A stretch of 64,000 nucleotides of DNA from G016756615 sp050958605 (GTDB lineage Bacteria > Pseudomonadota > Alphaproteobacteria > Rhizobiales > Rhizobiaceae). A model generated the notes under the pieces. The model made no database searches, was not told the DNA's origin, and saw only the letters and a program-made list of their open reading frames with translations. Each line of letters opens with the position of its first letter. The stretch's first letter is position 1. Shown here one piece after another: positions 16,818 through 27,188 of the stretch. The position numbers were made by a program, and so were the translations under genes. Location of the stretch: the NCBI RefSeq assembly GCF_050958605.1, contig NZ_JBJHDO010000001.1, positions 496,001 through 560,000 of the forward strand, in the 5' to 3' direction.

Positions 16818-18338
16818 TCATGCCCGCGAGCCTTCCCGCTCCTCGGCCTGGGCCGCGAGAATCTTCTGCACCGCGCTCACCAGCTCGTTCTCCGGCACGG
16901 TGATCTGCGCGGGGCGGCTTTCGCGCCACTCCTTGTTGTCGGTGATCTCTTCCGACAGCCGCGCGCCCTCGACGAGGTCCTTGATCTGCACGGTTCCGGC
17001 GGCGCGCTCGTCGCCGCCCTGGATGACCACGCAGGGCGCGCCGCGGCGATCGGCATATTTCATCTGTGCCTTCATGCCGGCCCCGCCGAGATAGAGCTCG
17101 GCGCGGATCTTCTCGCTGCGCAGCGCCGTGACCATTTTCTGGTATCGGCCGAGACTGTCCGTATCCTTGTCCATAACCAGCACGACGACCGGCGCGACCA
17201 CCTCGGAAGTGTCGAGCTTTCCGAGATTCTTCAGCGCCGTCATCAGCCGCGAGACACCGATCGAGAAACCGGTGGCCGGCACGGGCTCGCCGCGGAAGCG
17301 CGAGACGAGCCCGTCGTAACGTCCCCCGCCGCCGACTGACCCGAAGCGAACGATCTGGCCGTCCTCGTTCGGGATTTCCGCGAGGAGCTCAGCCTCCAGC
17401 ACGGGGCCCGTATAATATTCGAGGCCGCGAACGACGGAGGGATCGATCTTGACCCGATCGGGGCCGTAACCTGCAGCATCGCAAAGCAGGGCGATCTGTT
17501 CGAGCTCACCCAGGCCGGCCTCGCATTGCGGGAAATCGCCGAGCGCGCGCTTCAGATTGCCGACGGTCGCCTGGTTGCTCGTGCTCGCATCGACGACAGC
17601 AGTGACGAAAGAGACGACGCGGTCGATCTGTTCTGCGGCAAGGCCTGCACCCTTGGTGAAGTCGCCGCTCTCGTCGAGACGGCCCGCGCCCAGCAGCTCC
17701 TCGACGCCTGCGACGCCGAATTTGTCCAGCTTGTCTATCGCCCGCAGCACGGTCAGCCGGCGTCCGGCGTTCTCGTCGCCGCCGAGACCGATCGCCTCCA
17801 GCAAGCCATCGAGCACCTTGCGGTTGTTGACGCGTATCACGTAGTCGCCGCGCCCGATGCCGAGCGCCTCCATGACGTCCGCCATCATCATCGCCATCTC
17901 GGCGTCGGCGGCCACCCCCGGTGTGCCGACCGTGTCGGCGTCGAACTGCATGAATTGGCGGAAGCGGCCGGGGCCCGGCTTCTCGTTGCGGAACACCCAG
18001 CCCGAGCGGTAGCTGCGATAGGGCTTGGGCAGGCGCTCGAAATTCTCGGCCACGAAGCGAGCCATCGGCGCGGTGAGATCGTAGCGCAGCGACAGCCACT
18101 GTTCGTCGTCATCCTGGAAGGAGAACACGCCCTCGTTCGGCCGGTCCTGATCGGGAAGGAACTTGCCCAGCGCGTCGGTATATTCGATCAGCGGCTGATC
18201 GGCCGGCTCGAACCCGTAGAGCTCGTAGACTTCCCGGATCGTCGCCATCATCTTCTCGACGGCGCGGATGTCTTCCGGGAACCGGTCGACGAAACCGCGC
18301 GGCAACCGCGCCTTCATTTTTTCCGATCTGTCGGCCAT
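16818..18338 (-). CDS. hisS: Histidyl-tRNA synthetase
   Basis: 506 residues, the longer form common in alphaproteobacteria. It charges tRNA-His. Class II motifs are visible: motif 2 around YRSGWVFRNEKPGPGRFRQF, the histidine-site GLEYYTGPVLEAE, and motif 3 GSVGGGGRYDGLV...ATGFSIGVSRL. The C-terminal anticodon-binding domain has VVVLVMDKDTDSLGRYQKMV. The start is ATG 18338 (MADRSEKMKARLPRGF); the open frame extends 15 codons further upstream without support. Head of the hisS-hisZ-hisG operon. Confidence 0.94.
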   Translation of the reverse strand: MADRSEKMKARLPRGFVDRFPEDIRAVEKMMATIREVYELYGFEPADQPLIEYTDALGKFLPDQDRPNEGVFSFQDDDEQWLSLRYDLTAPMARFVAENFERLPKPYRSYRSGWVFRNEKPGPGRFRQFMQFDADTVGTPGVAADAEMAMMMADVMEALGIGRGDYVIRVNNRKVLDGLLEAIGLGGDENAGRRLTVLRAIDKLDKFGVAGVEELLGAGRLDESGDFTKGAGLAAEQIDRVVSFVTAVVDASTSNQATVGNLKRALGDFPQCEAGLGELEQIALLCDAAGYGPDRVKIDPSVVRGLEYYTGPVLEAELLAEIPNEDGQIVRFGSVGGGGRYDGLVSRFRGEPVPATGFSIGVSRLMTALKNLGKLDTSEVVAPVVVLVMDKDTDSLGRYQKMVTALRSEKIRAELYLGGAGMKAQMKYADRRGAPCVVIQGGDERAAGTVQIKDLVEGARLSEEITDNKEWRESRPAQITVPENELVSAVQKILAAQAEEREGSRA

Positions 18339-18450
18339 TGTCGCTTGCTTGAATTCCAATGTGGTTGTGCGGCATAGGGTCAATTTGACCTCATGTGCGG
18401 CGCGCGTGTCCTAACCGATGCAGGACGGGGCGGCAAGGGCGTGGCGCTGC

Positions 18451-19212
18451 CTAGTTCCCGCCGAGCAGCGACCTTGCCGTCGGCGTCAGCCTGAAATGTT
18501 CAGGTTCTCGCGAGCGGAAGGGTGCGATCCTCTCCTCGGTCGCCCGCCAGCCGGCATCGGCGGCGATAGCCCGTCGGTGGCAGTCGAGATCGGAGCGCTG
18601 CTGAAACAGTTGGACTGTCACGAGGACGTGTTCTCCTTGCCGGACAGGCAAGCGAGGGAAATCGTTCTCGGCATGCTCGGAGACGAAGCATGCCGCGGCC
18701 GGTGCACCCAGGGCCTTCAGCAGCGGCATGATTTCAGCACGGAATATCGAGGAGAAATCCGTTGCGCTTTCAGGGCGGAGGTGGTGGACGGAAAGCAGGG
18801 CCACGCCATTGTCGCGGCGCTGCTCCATCGCGGCTTCCCGCGGAGCGCGCGTCAGGCCGCCGAGATCGAAACCGGAACTCGTAAAAGCCGGCTTCAGCAA
18901 AAGCACATTGTCGGAATCGATCATCGTGGCATTGGCTGCGTCCTTGTGGGCCGCCCAGACCGGCCCGCCATAGAAATTGGCGAGCGCCGTCCTGCGCGCG
19001 GCCATGCTCTCGAACCCGCGGAACCAGACGAAGCGATCCTCGCGATCGAGATCGCGGAATTGGCCGATCACCTTGATGCCGGTTCCTTCCTGTCCTTCGA
19101 CGAAATACCGGTCGAAAAGGGCGATCAAAGTCTCCCGTGCGCCCGGGTGGAGCGTGTATTCGCGCAGTTCGATAATGGGGCAGCATGCCTCAGGGCCGGT
19201 TCCAGAACACAT
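18451..19212 (-). CDS. NIPSNAP-family protein
   Basis: 253 residues with two NIPSNAP-type ferredoxin-like (dimeric alpha/beta barrel) repeats: IIELREYTLHPGARETLIALF...GQFRDLDREDRFVWFRGF in the first half and a second, weaker copy from about 135. A strong GGAGGAGAG ribosome site precedes ATG 19212. It is divergent from a TetR regulator across 98 bp of palindrome-rich sequence, a layout that usually means direct repression. Bacterial NIPSNAP proteins have no settled enzymatic role. Confidence 0.85.
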   Translation of the reverse strand: MCSGTGPEACCPIIELREYTLHPGARETLIALFDRYFVEGQEGTGIKVIGQFRDLDREDRFVWFRGFESMAARRTALANFYGGPVWAAHKDAANATMIDSDNVLLLKPAFTSSGFDLGGLTRAPREAAMEQRRDNGVALLSVHHLRPESATDFSSIFRAEIMPLLKALGAPAAACFVSEHAENDFPRLPVRQGEHVLVTVQLFQQRSDLDCHRRAIAADAGWRATEERIAPFRSREPEHFRLTPTARSLLGGN

Positions 19213-19227
19213 ATCTCTCCTCCAAAC

Positions 19228-19271
19228 AAACCGATTATCCTGTTTTTAATAACAGACGGGTTGTCCGGTTT
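19228..19271. promoter_or_regulatory. Nested inverted repeats between NIPSNAP and tetR genes
   Basis: Outer half-sites AAACCG (19228-19233) and CGGTTT (19266-19271) enclose inner half-sites CTGTT (19240-19244) and AACAG (19251-19255). The region is AT-rich and lies centrally in the divergent promoter space, as expected for a TetR operator controlling both genes. Confidence 0.5.
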
Positions 19272-19310
19272 TGTCAATTTGTTATCTCTGCCTGGAGAGG
19301 AGAGGAAAAA

Positions 19311-19904
19311 ATGCCGAGAGAAGGACGCATCCGCACCAACGACCCACAAGGCACGCGCCGCAAGGTGCTCGACGCAGCCGCCGAAGCCTTCCAGACGAAG
19401 GGATACCACGCGACCAGCATTGGCGACTTGGTCGAGGCTGCCGGCATCTCGGGCGGCGCCCTGCACCATCACTTCGCAACCAAAAAGGCGATCGGGCTCG
19501 CGGTGATCTCGGAACGGGTCTCGGAGGCTGTCGAGGAAACCTGGATCAAACCGATCTGGGAGGCCGGGTCCGCGCGCCAGGGCGTTCGGAGCGTGTTCAT
19601 GGCCATCGCCGACGAACTCGACCGGCAGGGTTTCGTGCGAGGCTGCCCGCTCAACAATCTCGCCCATGAGCTGTCGCTCGCCGATCCCGATTTCCGTGCC
19701 GCGATCTCGCTCTTGTTCGGACGCTGGCGAAACGCGGTGGCGGACAAGATGCGCGCCGACCAGCAGGCGGGCATTGAAGAACGAACCGATCCCGAGCGGT
19801 TCGCCAGCCTGGTCATCGCTACTTATTCAGGAGCAATGGCGATGGCCAAGGCCGACCAGGACGCAACCATTTTGAGGGTGTGCTGTCGGTCGGATTGGAA
19901 CTGA
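19311..19904 (+). CDS. TetR-family transcriptional regulator
   Basis: 197 residues. The N-terminal helix-turn-helix is clear: GTRRKVLDAAAEAFQTKGYHATSIGDLVEAAGISGGALHHHF, followed by the alpha-helical ligand domain with the FVRGCPLNNLAHELS phrase of the TetR_C/YxaF-like subgroup. GGAGAGGAGAGG precedes ATG 19311. It is divergent from the NIPSNAP gene. The last ten residues look atypical (Cys-Cys-Arg, Trp-Asn end). A shift of one base at the T-run near 19871 would instead give FEGVLSVGLELNAVL and a stop at 19917, so a small frameshift or sequencing slip is possible. Confidence 0.9.
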   Translation: MPREGRIRTNDPQGTRRKVLDAAAEAFQTKGYHATSIGDLVEAAGISGGALHHHFATKKAIGLAVISERVSEAVEETWIKPIWEAGSARQGVRSVFMAIADELDRQGFVRGCPLNNLAHELSLADPDFRAAISLLFGRWRNAVADKMRADQQAGIEERTDPERFASLVIATYSGAMAMAKADQDATILRVCCRSDWN

Positions 19905-19912
19905 ACGCAGTA

Positions 19913-20434
19913 CTATGAAGGCTCCGCGACGACACAGACGCCCTTCCCGGCGCCGATAACGGTGAAGGCTTTGCGCAGCACGCGAAACCCGTTGCTCTCG
20001 AGATTGGCGGTGAGTTTCGCGGCAATCGGCTCGGCCTGAGTGGGAGAGGGCGGGTCGAAAAAAAGATAGAACAAGCCGGACGGCTCGAGCAGCCGTCGCA
20101 CGGCAGCCAGTTCCCTGGCCGGATCCATCCAGAAGACGTTGACCCGCACCGCGACGATCTTGTCGAAAAGCCGGCCCTTGAAGTCCGCGGCCGACAGCTC
20201 CGCCTGGCGGATGACGGCCTTGCCGGAAGCAATGTGGGGGGCGTTTCGTTTGGTCGCGGCCGCCACCATTTTATCGGACCGGTCAAGCGCGGTGATCGTT
20301 CCGGAGGTCAGCCGGTCGGCGAGCAGAGAAAGCAGTACGCCATGGCCGCAACCGATCTCGAGGATCCGGTCGGCGGGACCGGGCGCGACAACTTCGGCGG
20401 CCCAGGAAAGCCTGTCGGGAACTTTGTCGGCCAT
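19913..20434 (-). CDS. Class I SAM-dependent methyltransferase
   Basis: 173 residues with the Rossmann-type SAM motif I RILEIGCGHGVLLSLLADR, an acidic strand-2 end ITALDRSDKM, and a later FYLFFDPPSP. The start is ATG 20434 with AAGGGGGC upstream; upstream in-frame codons in the groEL flank have no protein character. The substrate cannot be predicted. It lies downstream of groEL on the same strand but beyond a terminator. Confidence 0.85.
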   Translation of the reverse strand: MADKVPDRLSWAAEVVAPGPADRILEIGCGHGVLLSLLADRLTSGTITALDRSDKMVAAATKRNAPHIASGKAVIRQAELSAADFKGRLFDKIVAVRVNVFWMDPARELAAVRRLLEPSGLFYLFFDPPSPTQAEPIAAKLTANLESNGFRVLRKAFTVIGAGKGVCVVAEPS

Positions 20435-20537
20435 GAGATGCCCCCTTACGCGCGAGGGACAACCTACGCGACAAAGGGGTGAAAGGGAATTGCGAGCTGC
20501 GCCCCGAGGCCATGTGCGGCGCGACGGCGTCCGCAAC

Positions 20538-20564
20538 AAAAAGGGCGCCGCGAGGGCGCCCTTT
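20538..20564 (-). terminator. Rho-independent terminator after groEL
   Basis: On the minus strand AAAGGGCGCC pairs with GGCGCCCTTT (10 bp, 5-nt loop) and runs into a T-rich tract. It lies about 23 bp after the groEL stop. Confidence 0.85.
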
Positions 20565-20586
20565 CCGTATCTTGAGATGGCTGGAC

Positions 20587-22230
<1,644 letters not shown>

Positions 22231-22294
22231 GTTTTAAGCTCCTGGGCTCTTCGCCCGAAAATCTAGGATTGATGGTGCGGATGGATATCGGCGA

Positions 22295-22591
22295 TCAGCC
22301 GATGATGCCCATGATGTCGGATTCCTTCATGATCAGAAGGTCTTCGCCATTGAGCTTCACTTCGGTGCCCGACCACTTGCCGAACAGGACGCGATCGCCG
22401 GCCTTGACGTCCAGCGGGACGAGCTTGCCGCTCTCGTCGCGCGCGCCGGAACCGACTGCGATGATCTCGCCTTCCTGCGGCTTCTCCTTGGCGGTGTCGG
22501 GGATGATGATGCCGCCTTTCGTCTTTTCCTCGGATTCAACCCGGCGGACGACCACTCGGTCATGAAGCGGGCGGAACTTCGACTTTGCCAT
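22295..22591 (-). CDS. groS: Co-chaperonin GroES (10 kDa)
   Basis: 98 residues, normal for the family. N-terminal FRPLHDRVVVRRVESEEKTKGGIIIPDTAKEKPQEG includes the mobile loop that contacts GroEL, and the C-terminus is LNGEDLLIMKESDIMGIIG. It caps the GroEL ring. First gene of the groESL operon, 66 bp downstream of the CIRCE element. Confidence 0.97.
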   Translation of the reverse strand: MAKSKFRPLHDRVVVRRVESEEKTKGGIIIPDTAKEKPQEGEIIAVGSGARDESGKLVPLDVKAGDRVLFGKWSGTEVKLNGEDLLIMKESDIMGIIG

Positions 22592-22656
22592 CTTTGAAAA
22601 TCCTCGATCGGATGTTTAGAAGAAAGGGTTCCTCCGTCCGGCAGACCGGACAACGA

Positions 22657-22683
22657 TTAGCACTCGCTGTCGTGGAGTGCTAA
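22657..22683. promoter_or_regulatory. CIRCE element (HrcA operator) of groESL
   Basis: Perfect TTAGCACTC-N9-GAGTGCTAA, the consensus CIRCE inverted repeat. It lies between the groESL promoter and the groES start. HrcA, whose gene is not in this window, binds CIRCE and represses until heat stress. Confidence 0.97.
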
Positions 22684-22694
22684 TCGCGGCGCTG

Positions 22695-22722
22695 AGATAG
22701 GCCCTGGCATTTGGAGAGTCAA
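22695..22722 (-). promoter_or_regulatory. groESL promoter
   Basis: On the minus strand TTGACT (-35, 22717-22722) is followed after 16 bp by CTATCT (-10, 22695-22700), close to the rhizobial housekeeping consensus. The CIRCE element begins 11 bp downstream, at the expected start of transcription. Confidence 0.7.
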
Positions 22723-22965
22723 GACGAAGAGAACGCCGGTAGGACAGCGATGTTGATTTTTGGTTTCCGGCCCTCCTTCGAGCATGATTGACGCATCGGC
22801 CCGGGCGGGCGCCGACCGGATACTGATCGTCGGATGTAGCCGTCAAAGCGCCGTTTGCTGTTTCCCGCAATGTTGGCCTTGCTCTCGTCGGGTCGATAAA
22901 CCGACCGATCATGGTGGGCCTTGGCGGCTTCTCTCCTAAGGCAAGTCACTCGCGAGAACGTGCCC

Positions 22966-22994
22966 TTGTTTAATGAGCATGCTCATAATATATC
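22966..22994 (+). promoter_or_regulatory. marR promoter with embedded palindromic operator
   Basis: TTGTTT (22966-22971) and TATATC (22989-22994) are spaced 17 bp apart. Between them lies the perfect 14-bp palindrome ATGAGCATGCTCAT (22973-22986). Transcription would begin about 7 nt after the -10 box, that is at or next to the marR ATG. The palindrome is a natural MarR-type operator for autorepression. Confidence 0.55.
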
Positions 22995-23000
22995 CCGCTC

Positions 23001-23480
23001 ATGATTTTGGACGGCACGGAGAGATTGGGCTTTCTTCTTCACGACGCGGCGCGCCTGATGCGCAAGCGCTTCGAGACGCGCGCCTCCGGCTACGGCCTTT
23101 CGGCGGCGCAGTGGCGGTTGCTCGTGCGCCTTGTGAAGGACGAGGGTGTGGCGCAGGCGCGGCTGGCCGAGCTTCTGGAAATCGAGCCGATCAGCGTCTC
23201 GCGCCTGCTCGATCGAATGGAGGAGGGGGGCTGGATCGAACGCCGGCAGGACGCAAACGATCGCCGCGTGCGTATGATTTTCCCGACCGCCAAGAGCCGG
23301 GATGCCTTTGCGGAGGTCAAGAGCATGGCGGGCGAGGTTTACGAGGAAGCGCTGGCCGGTCTGCCAGCACCGATTCGCAGGGCGACGATCGAGGGACTGA
23401 CCGCGATCGTGAACAATCTCTCCGAGGCCGATACGCCGGCCTGCGGAGGGGGTGGGGTTTCGAAGGATAAAGTAGCATGA
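23001..23480 (+). CDS. MarR-family transcriptional regulator of the emrAB operon
   Basis: 159 residues with a winged helix-turn-helix: LSAAQWRLLVRLVKDEGVAQARLAELLEI then ISVSRLLDRMEEGGWIERRQDANDRRVRMIF, which contains the MarR wing DxRxxR-like signature. No ribosome site is visible before ATG 23001, and the predicted transcription start coincides with it, so translation may be leaderless. The stop overlaps emrA by 4 bp. It is expected to repress its own operon and respond to toxic hydrophobic compounds. Confidence 0.9.
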   Translation: MILDGTERLGFLLHDAARLMRKRFETRASGYGLSAAQWRLLVRLVKDEGVAQARLAELLEIEPISVSRLLDRMEEGGWIERRQDANDRRVRMIFPTAKSRDAFAEVKSMAGEVYEEALAGLPAPIRRATIEGLTAIVNNLSEADTPACGGGGVSKDKVA

Positions 23481-24625
23481 GCGCGGTGGAAAAAACCAAC
23501 GGGGCGGACCCCGAGTCGAAGACACAGGCATCGCCTGCCGTGACGACGCTGCAAGTGGTGCAACCAGCACCCAAAAAGAAGCGCAAGGCAGGCCGCATGG
23601 TTCTCATGGCGCTTCTGCCGGTCATTCTGGCGGCGGGCGGTGCTTATGTCTGGGTGACCGGCGGGCGCTATCAGGAAACCGAAAACGCCAATCTGCGCCA
23701 GGCCAAGGTGTCGATCGCGTCAGAGGCGGCGGGTCGCATCATCGAGGTCAAGGTCGCCGACAACCAGATAGTCAAGGCGGGGGACGTGCTTTTCGTGGTC
23801 GATTCCGAGCCCTATCGCATTGCGCTCGCCGAGGCCGACGCCTCGCTCGCCGCGGCCCGGCTTCAGGTCGAGCAGTTGCGCGCCGCGTACAGTCAGGCCG
23901 TGGCTCAGGAGCGGGTCGCCGCCGGTGAACTCGACTATGCGAAGGCGCAGTACGACCGGGCGACCGAGCTTGCCGGCAAGGGCATCAGCGCGAAGTCGTC
24001 CCTCGACGTCGCGCAACGCGACCTCGACAAGGCCGAGGAGGAACATAGCGCCGCTCTTCAGGGCATCGCCAGCGCGCGCGCGGCGATGGGCGGCGATCCC
24101 GATATGGCGACGGACAAGCATCCCACGGTGCTTTCGGCGCTCGCGGCGCGCGACAAAGCGGCCTACGAGCTTGACCAGACCACGGTGCGGGCCCCCGCGA
24201 ATGGCATGGTTTCGCAGGCTTCGTCTTTCAAGCTCGGCCAGTTTGTCGCCACCGGCACGCCGCTCTTCAGCCTGGTCGAGACGGGCGACACCTGGGTGGA
24301 AGCCAATTTCAAGGAAACCCAGCTTACGAATATGAAACCGGGCCAGAAGGCCGAGGTCGTCCTCGACACCTATCCCGGGCATCGTTTCGAGGCGACAGTC
24401 GAGGCGATCGGCGCCGGCACTGGGGCTGAATTCTCGCTCCTGCCGGCCCAGAACGCCACCGGCAACTGGGTCAAGGTCACGCAGCGCATCCCGGTGCGGC
24501 TGAAGCTCGACGGCGGGGCCGCCGAACTGGCGCTGCGCACGGGCATGAGCGCCACCGTGGAGGTCGATACCGGGGTCAGCCGAGGCTTCGCTAACCTGTT
24601 CAGTTCGGCCATCGCCGCAGAGTAA
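23477..24625 (+). CDS. emrA: HlyD/EmrA-family membrane fusion protein
   Basis: 382 residues. A Lys/Arg-rich cytoplasmic N-terminus (KKKRKAGR) precedes a single membrane segment at about 37-57. The periplasmic part then has a biotinyl-lipoyl-like domain (YQETENANLRQAKVSIASEAAGRIIEVKV..NQIVKAGDVLFVVD), a helical hairpin, and the second lipoyl half (TTVRAPANGMVSQASSFKLGQFV). It bridges the MFS pump to an outer-membrane channel. Its ATG overlaps the marR stop; emrB follows by 51 bp. Confidence 0.92.
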   Translation: MSAVEKTNGADPESKTQASPAVTTLQVVQPAPKKKRKAGRMVLMALLPVILAAGGAYVWVTGGRYQETENANLRQAKVSIASEAAGRIIEVKVADNQIVKAGDVLFVVDSEPYRIALAEADASLAAARLQVEQLRAAYSQAVAQERVAAGELDYAKAQYDRATELAGKGISAKSSLDVAQRDLDKAEEEHSAALQGIASARAAMGGDPDMATDKHPTVLSALAARDKAAYELDQTTVRAPANGMVSQASSFKLGQFVATGTPLFSLVETGDTWVEANFKETQLTNMKPGQKAEVVLDTYPGHRFEATVEAIGAGTGAEFSLLPAQNATGNWVKVTQRIPVRLKLDGGAAELALRTGMSATVEVDTGVSRGFANLFSSAIAAE

Positions 24626-24676
24626 ACTTGTAAGAGCCGCCATTCAGGACCAAAGCCGCAGGGCGGCACGATCGTC

Positions 24677-26212
24677 ATGAGCCAGACTTCCGCTACTGCT
24701 GAAGAGTTCCCTCACCGTGGCCTGATCACGATCTCGATCATGCTGGCCACGGTGATGCAGGTGCTCGACACCACCATCGCCAATGTCGCGCTGCCCTCCA
24801 TGGTCGGCGATCTCGGCGCGTCCCAGGATACGATCAACTGGGTATTGACGTCCTACATCGTGGCCGCGGCGATCATGACGCCGCTCACCGGCTGGCTGTC
24901 CGACCGGTTTGGCCGCAAGGAACTGTTTCTTGGCTCCGTGGTCGGCTTCACCGTGAGCTCGATGCTTTGCGGGATGTCGTGGAGCCTGGAGAGCATGGTC
25001 GCGTTCCGCCTGCTGCAGGGCGTCTTCGGGGCGGCCATCGTGCCGCTATCCCAAACCTTCCTGCTCGACATCAACCCGAAGGAGCGCCACGGCCAGGCCA
25101 TGGCGATGTGGGGCGCGGGCATCATGGTCGGCCCGATCATCGGTCCGACATTGGGCGGCTGGCTCACCGAAAGCTTCAACTGGCGCTGGGTGTTCTTCAT
25201 CAACCTGCCGATCGGCATCATCGCTTTTCTTGGCTCGGCCGCATACCTGCCGAGCATCGCAAGGCGCCTGCGCGGGTTCGACTTCTTCGGCTTTGCCATG
25301 CTGTCTCTGGGCGTCGGCGCGCTGCAATTGATGCTCGACCGCGGCGCCGAAGTCGATTGGTTCTCGGCGGCCGAAATCTGGATCGAGCTCGGCCTGTCGA
25401 TCACCGGTTTCTGGGTTTTCATCATTCATCTGATGACGGCCGAGAACGCCTTTATCGATCCGAGGATCTTCACCGACCGGAACTTCGTCACCGGCCTGGT
25501 CTTCATCTTCGTGATCGGCGTCATCCTTCTGGCCAGTCTTGCGCTGCTGCCGCCCATGCTGTCGAACATCTTCGGCTATCCCACCATCACCACCGGCCTG
25601 GTCATGGCGCCGCGCGGCATCGGCACGATGATATCGATGATCCTGGTCGGCCGGCTGGTGCGTCTGGTCGACCCGCGCTATCTCGTCGTGACCGGCCTCA
25701 TCCTTACCGCCTACTCCCTCTACGTGATGACCGGCTTCTCGCCTCAGATGGACAGCTATCTCATCATCGAAAGCGGCATCGTGCAGGGGCTGGGGCTCGG
25801 CCTCGTCTTCGTGCCCTTGTCGACGGTTGCCTTCGCCACGCTCGAGGCCCGCTTTCGTACCGACGCCACCGCGCTGTTCAGCCTCGTGCGCAATATCGGC
25901 TCGTCGATCGGTATTTCGATCGTCACGGTGCTCTTGACCCGGAACACGCAGGTCAACCACGAAGAACTGATTTCCGCGATCTCGCCATTCAATCCGCTTC
26001 TATGGGAAACCTCGCCGGCCGCCGCAGGTGGTGATCCCGCGGCCTTGTCTCAGCTCAACGGCCTAGTCACGCAGCAGGCGCTGATGATTTCCTACGTCGA
26101 CGATTTCAAGCTGATGATGATCGTCACACTCTGCGCATTGCCTCTCGTGTTCCTCCTGCGCAGGCCGCGCACCCAGATCGCCTCGGGCGCGCCCGCCGCT
26201 CACATGGATTGA
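24677..26212 (+). CDS. emrB: DHA2-family MFS multidrug transporter EmrB
   Basis: 511 residues with about 14 membrane helices, characteristic of DHA2 drug:H+ antiporters. TM1 carries the DHA2 motif LDTTIANVALP. The loop after TM2 has GWLSDRFGRKELF (motif A), and motif C-like glycine-rich sequence follows (GAGIMVGPIIGPTLGGWL). Together with EmrA it should export hydrophobic toxic compounds across both membranes. Third gene of marR-emrA-emrB; it ends 6 bp before the convergent LysE gene. Confidence 0.94.
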   Translation: MSQTSATAEEFPHRGLITISIMLATVMQVLDTTIANVALPSMVGDLGASQDTINWVLTSYIVAAAIMTPLTGWLSDRFGRKELFLGSVVGFTVSSMLCGMSWSLESMVAFRLLQGVFGAAIVPLSQTFLLDINPKERHGQAMAMWGAGIMVGPIIGPTLGGWLTESFNWRWVFFINLPIGIIAFLGSAAYLPSIARRLRGFDFFGFAMLSLGVGALQLMLDRGAEVDWFSAAEIWIELGLSITGFWVFIIHLMTAENAFIDPRIFTDRNFVTGLVFIFVIGVILLASLALLPPMLSNIFGYPTITTGLVMAPRGIGTMISMILVGRLVRLVDPRYLVVTGLILTAYSLYVMTGFSPQMDSYLIIESGIVQGLGLGLVFVPLSTVAFATLEARFRTDATALFSLVRNIGSSIGISIVTVLLTRNTQVNHEELISAISPFNPLLWETSPAAAGGDPAALSQLNGLVTQQALMISYVDDFKLMMIVTLCALPLVFLLRRPRTQIASGAPAAHMD

Positions 26213-26218
26213 TGCGCT

Positions 26219-26851
26219 TCACCGTTGCGCGTCGGTCGCCATTCTGACGGCCAGCCCGGCCAGGACGGTGCCCATCAGCCAACGCTGGACCACGGCCCAC
26301 AAGGGGCGCCCTGTCAGGAAGACGGCGATAGAGCCCGCCGTGACGGCGATGATCGCGTTGACGGATACGCTGATCACTATCTGAGTCGCTCCGAGCGTCA
26401 GCAACTGCCCGAGGACGTTGCCGTTCTCGGGCGTGACGAACTGCGGCAGCAGGGAAAGATATATCACTGCGATCTTGGGGTTGAGGAGGTTGGTGAGAAA
26501 ACCCATCAAGAACAATCGTCGCGGGCTGTCTTTGGGCAGATCCTTGACCTGGAAGGGCGAGCGTCCGCCTGGGCGGATCGCCTGCCAGGCGAGCCACAGC
26601 AGGTAGAGCGCGCCGGCAAGACGCAGTGCGTCGTAGGCATAGGGAACCGCGACCAGCAGCGCGGTGATGCCGAGCGCCGCTGAGAGGACATAGAACACGA
26701 AGCCCAGCGCCACGCCACCGAGCGAGATCAGCCCCGCCAGCCGCCCTTGCGAGATCGAGCGCGAAACGAGATAGATCATGTTCGGGCCTGGTGTCAGAAC
26801 CATGCCCAGCGCGATGAGGGCGAAGGCGATCAGGTTGGGAATTTCAGGCAT
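26219..26851 (-). CDS. LysE/RhtB-family amino acid exporter
   Basis: 210 residues with six predicted membrane helices. The LysE-superfamily signature LTPGPNMIYLVSRSISQGR is at 18-36, followed by GVALGFVFYVLSAALGI and the mid-protein GFLTNLLNPKIAVIYLSLLPQFV. Members export lysine, homoserine, threonine or similar compounds. The start is ATG 26851; upstream in-frame residues are Arg/Cys-rich and not part of the family. Divergent from the HAD hydrolase gene. Confidence 0.9.
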   Translation of the reverse strand: MPEIPNLIAFALIALGMVLTPGPNMIYLVSRSISQGRLAGLISLGGVALGFVFYVLSAALGITALLVAVPYAYDALRLAGALYLLWLAWQAIRPGGRSPFQVKDLPKDSPRRLFLMGFLTNLLNPKIAVIYLSLLPQFVTPENGNVLGQLLTLGATQIVISVSVNAIIAVTAGSIAVFLTGRPLWAVVQRWLMGTVLAGLAVRMATDAQR

Positions 26852-27188
26852 CGGATGTCCCCAGCGTCCGCCTCGATGGCACCTTCGCCGGTCGGCGCCA
26901 AAAAGGCACTCGATTATGAATGCGCCGGTAGTCTCCGACAAGGCTTGGAATTACTCGGGATCAGCCGACGATGGGAACGTTGTTTCCAAATCTGCGCCGT
27001 CAAGGGATCGTTAACCGGGATCGGCGCACGCATCGGATCGATAACCGCGGGCAGGACTGTTTCGATCTAAACCGGGAGCTGTCCAGGGAAGGCTGGTGAC
27101 AGGGAGGGCGCGTTCGGATAATGCCGATGCGTGCCGGTCATCTCCGACCTACATTCTCGACAACGACCGACAGACGGACTGCATCAGC
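26852..27188. other. 337-bp divergent intergenic region
   Basis: Separates the minus-strand LysE exporter from the plus-strand HAD hydrolase gene and must hold both promoters. I see no gene, no clear inverted repeat of operator quality, and no RNA structure that I recognise. Confidence 0.5.
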
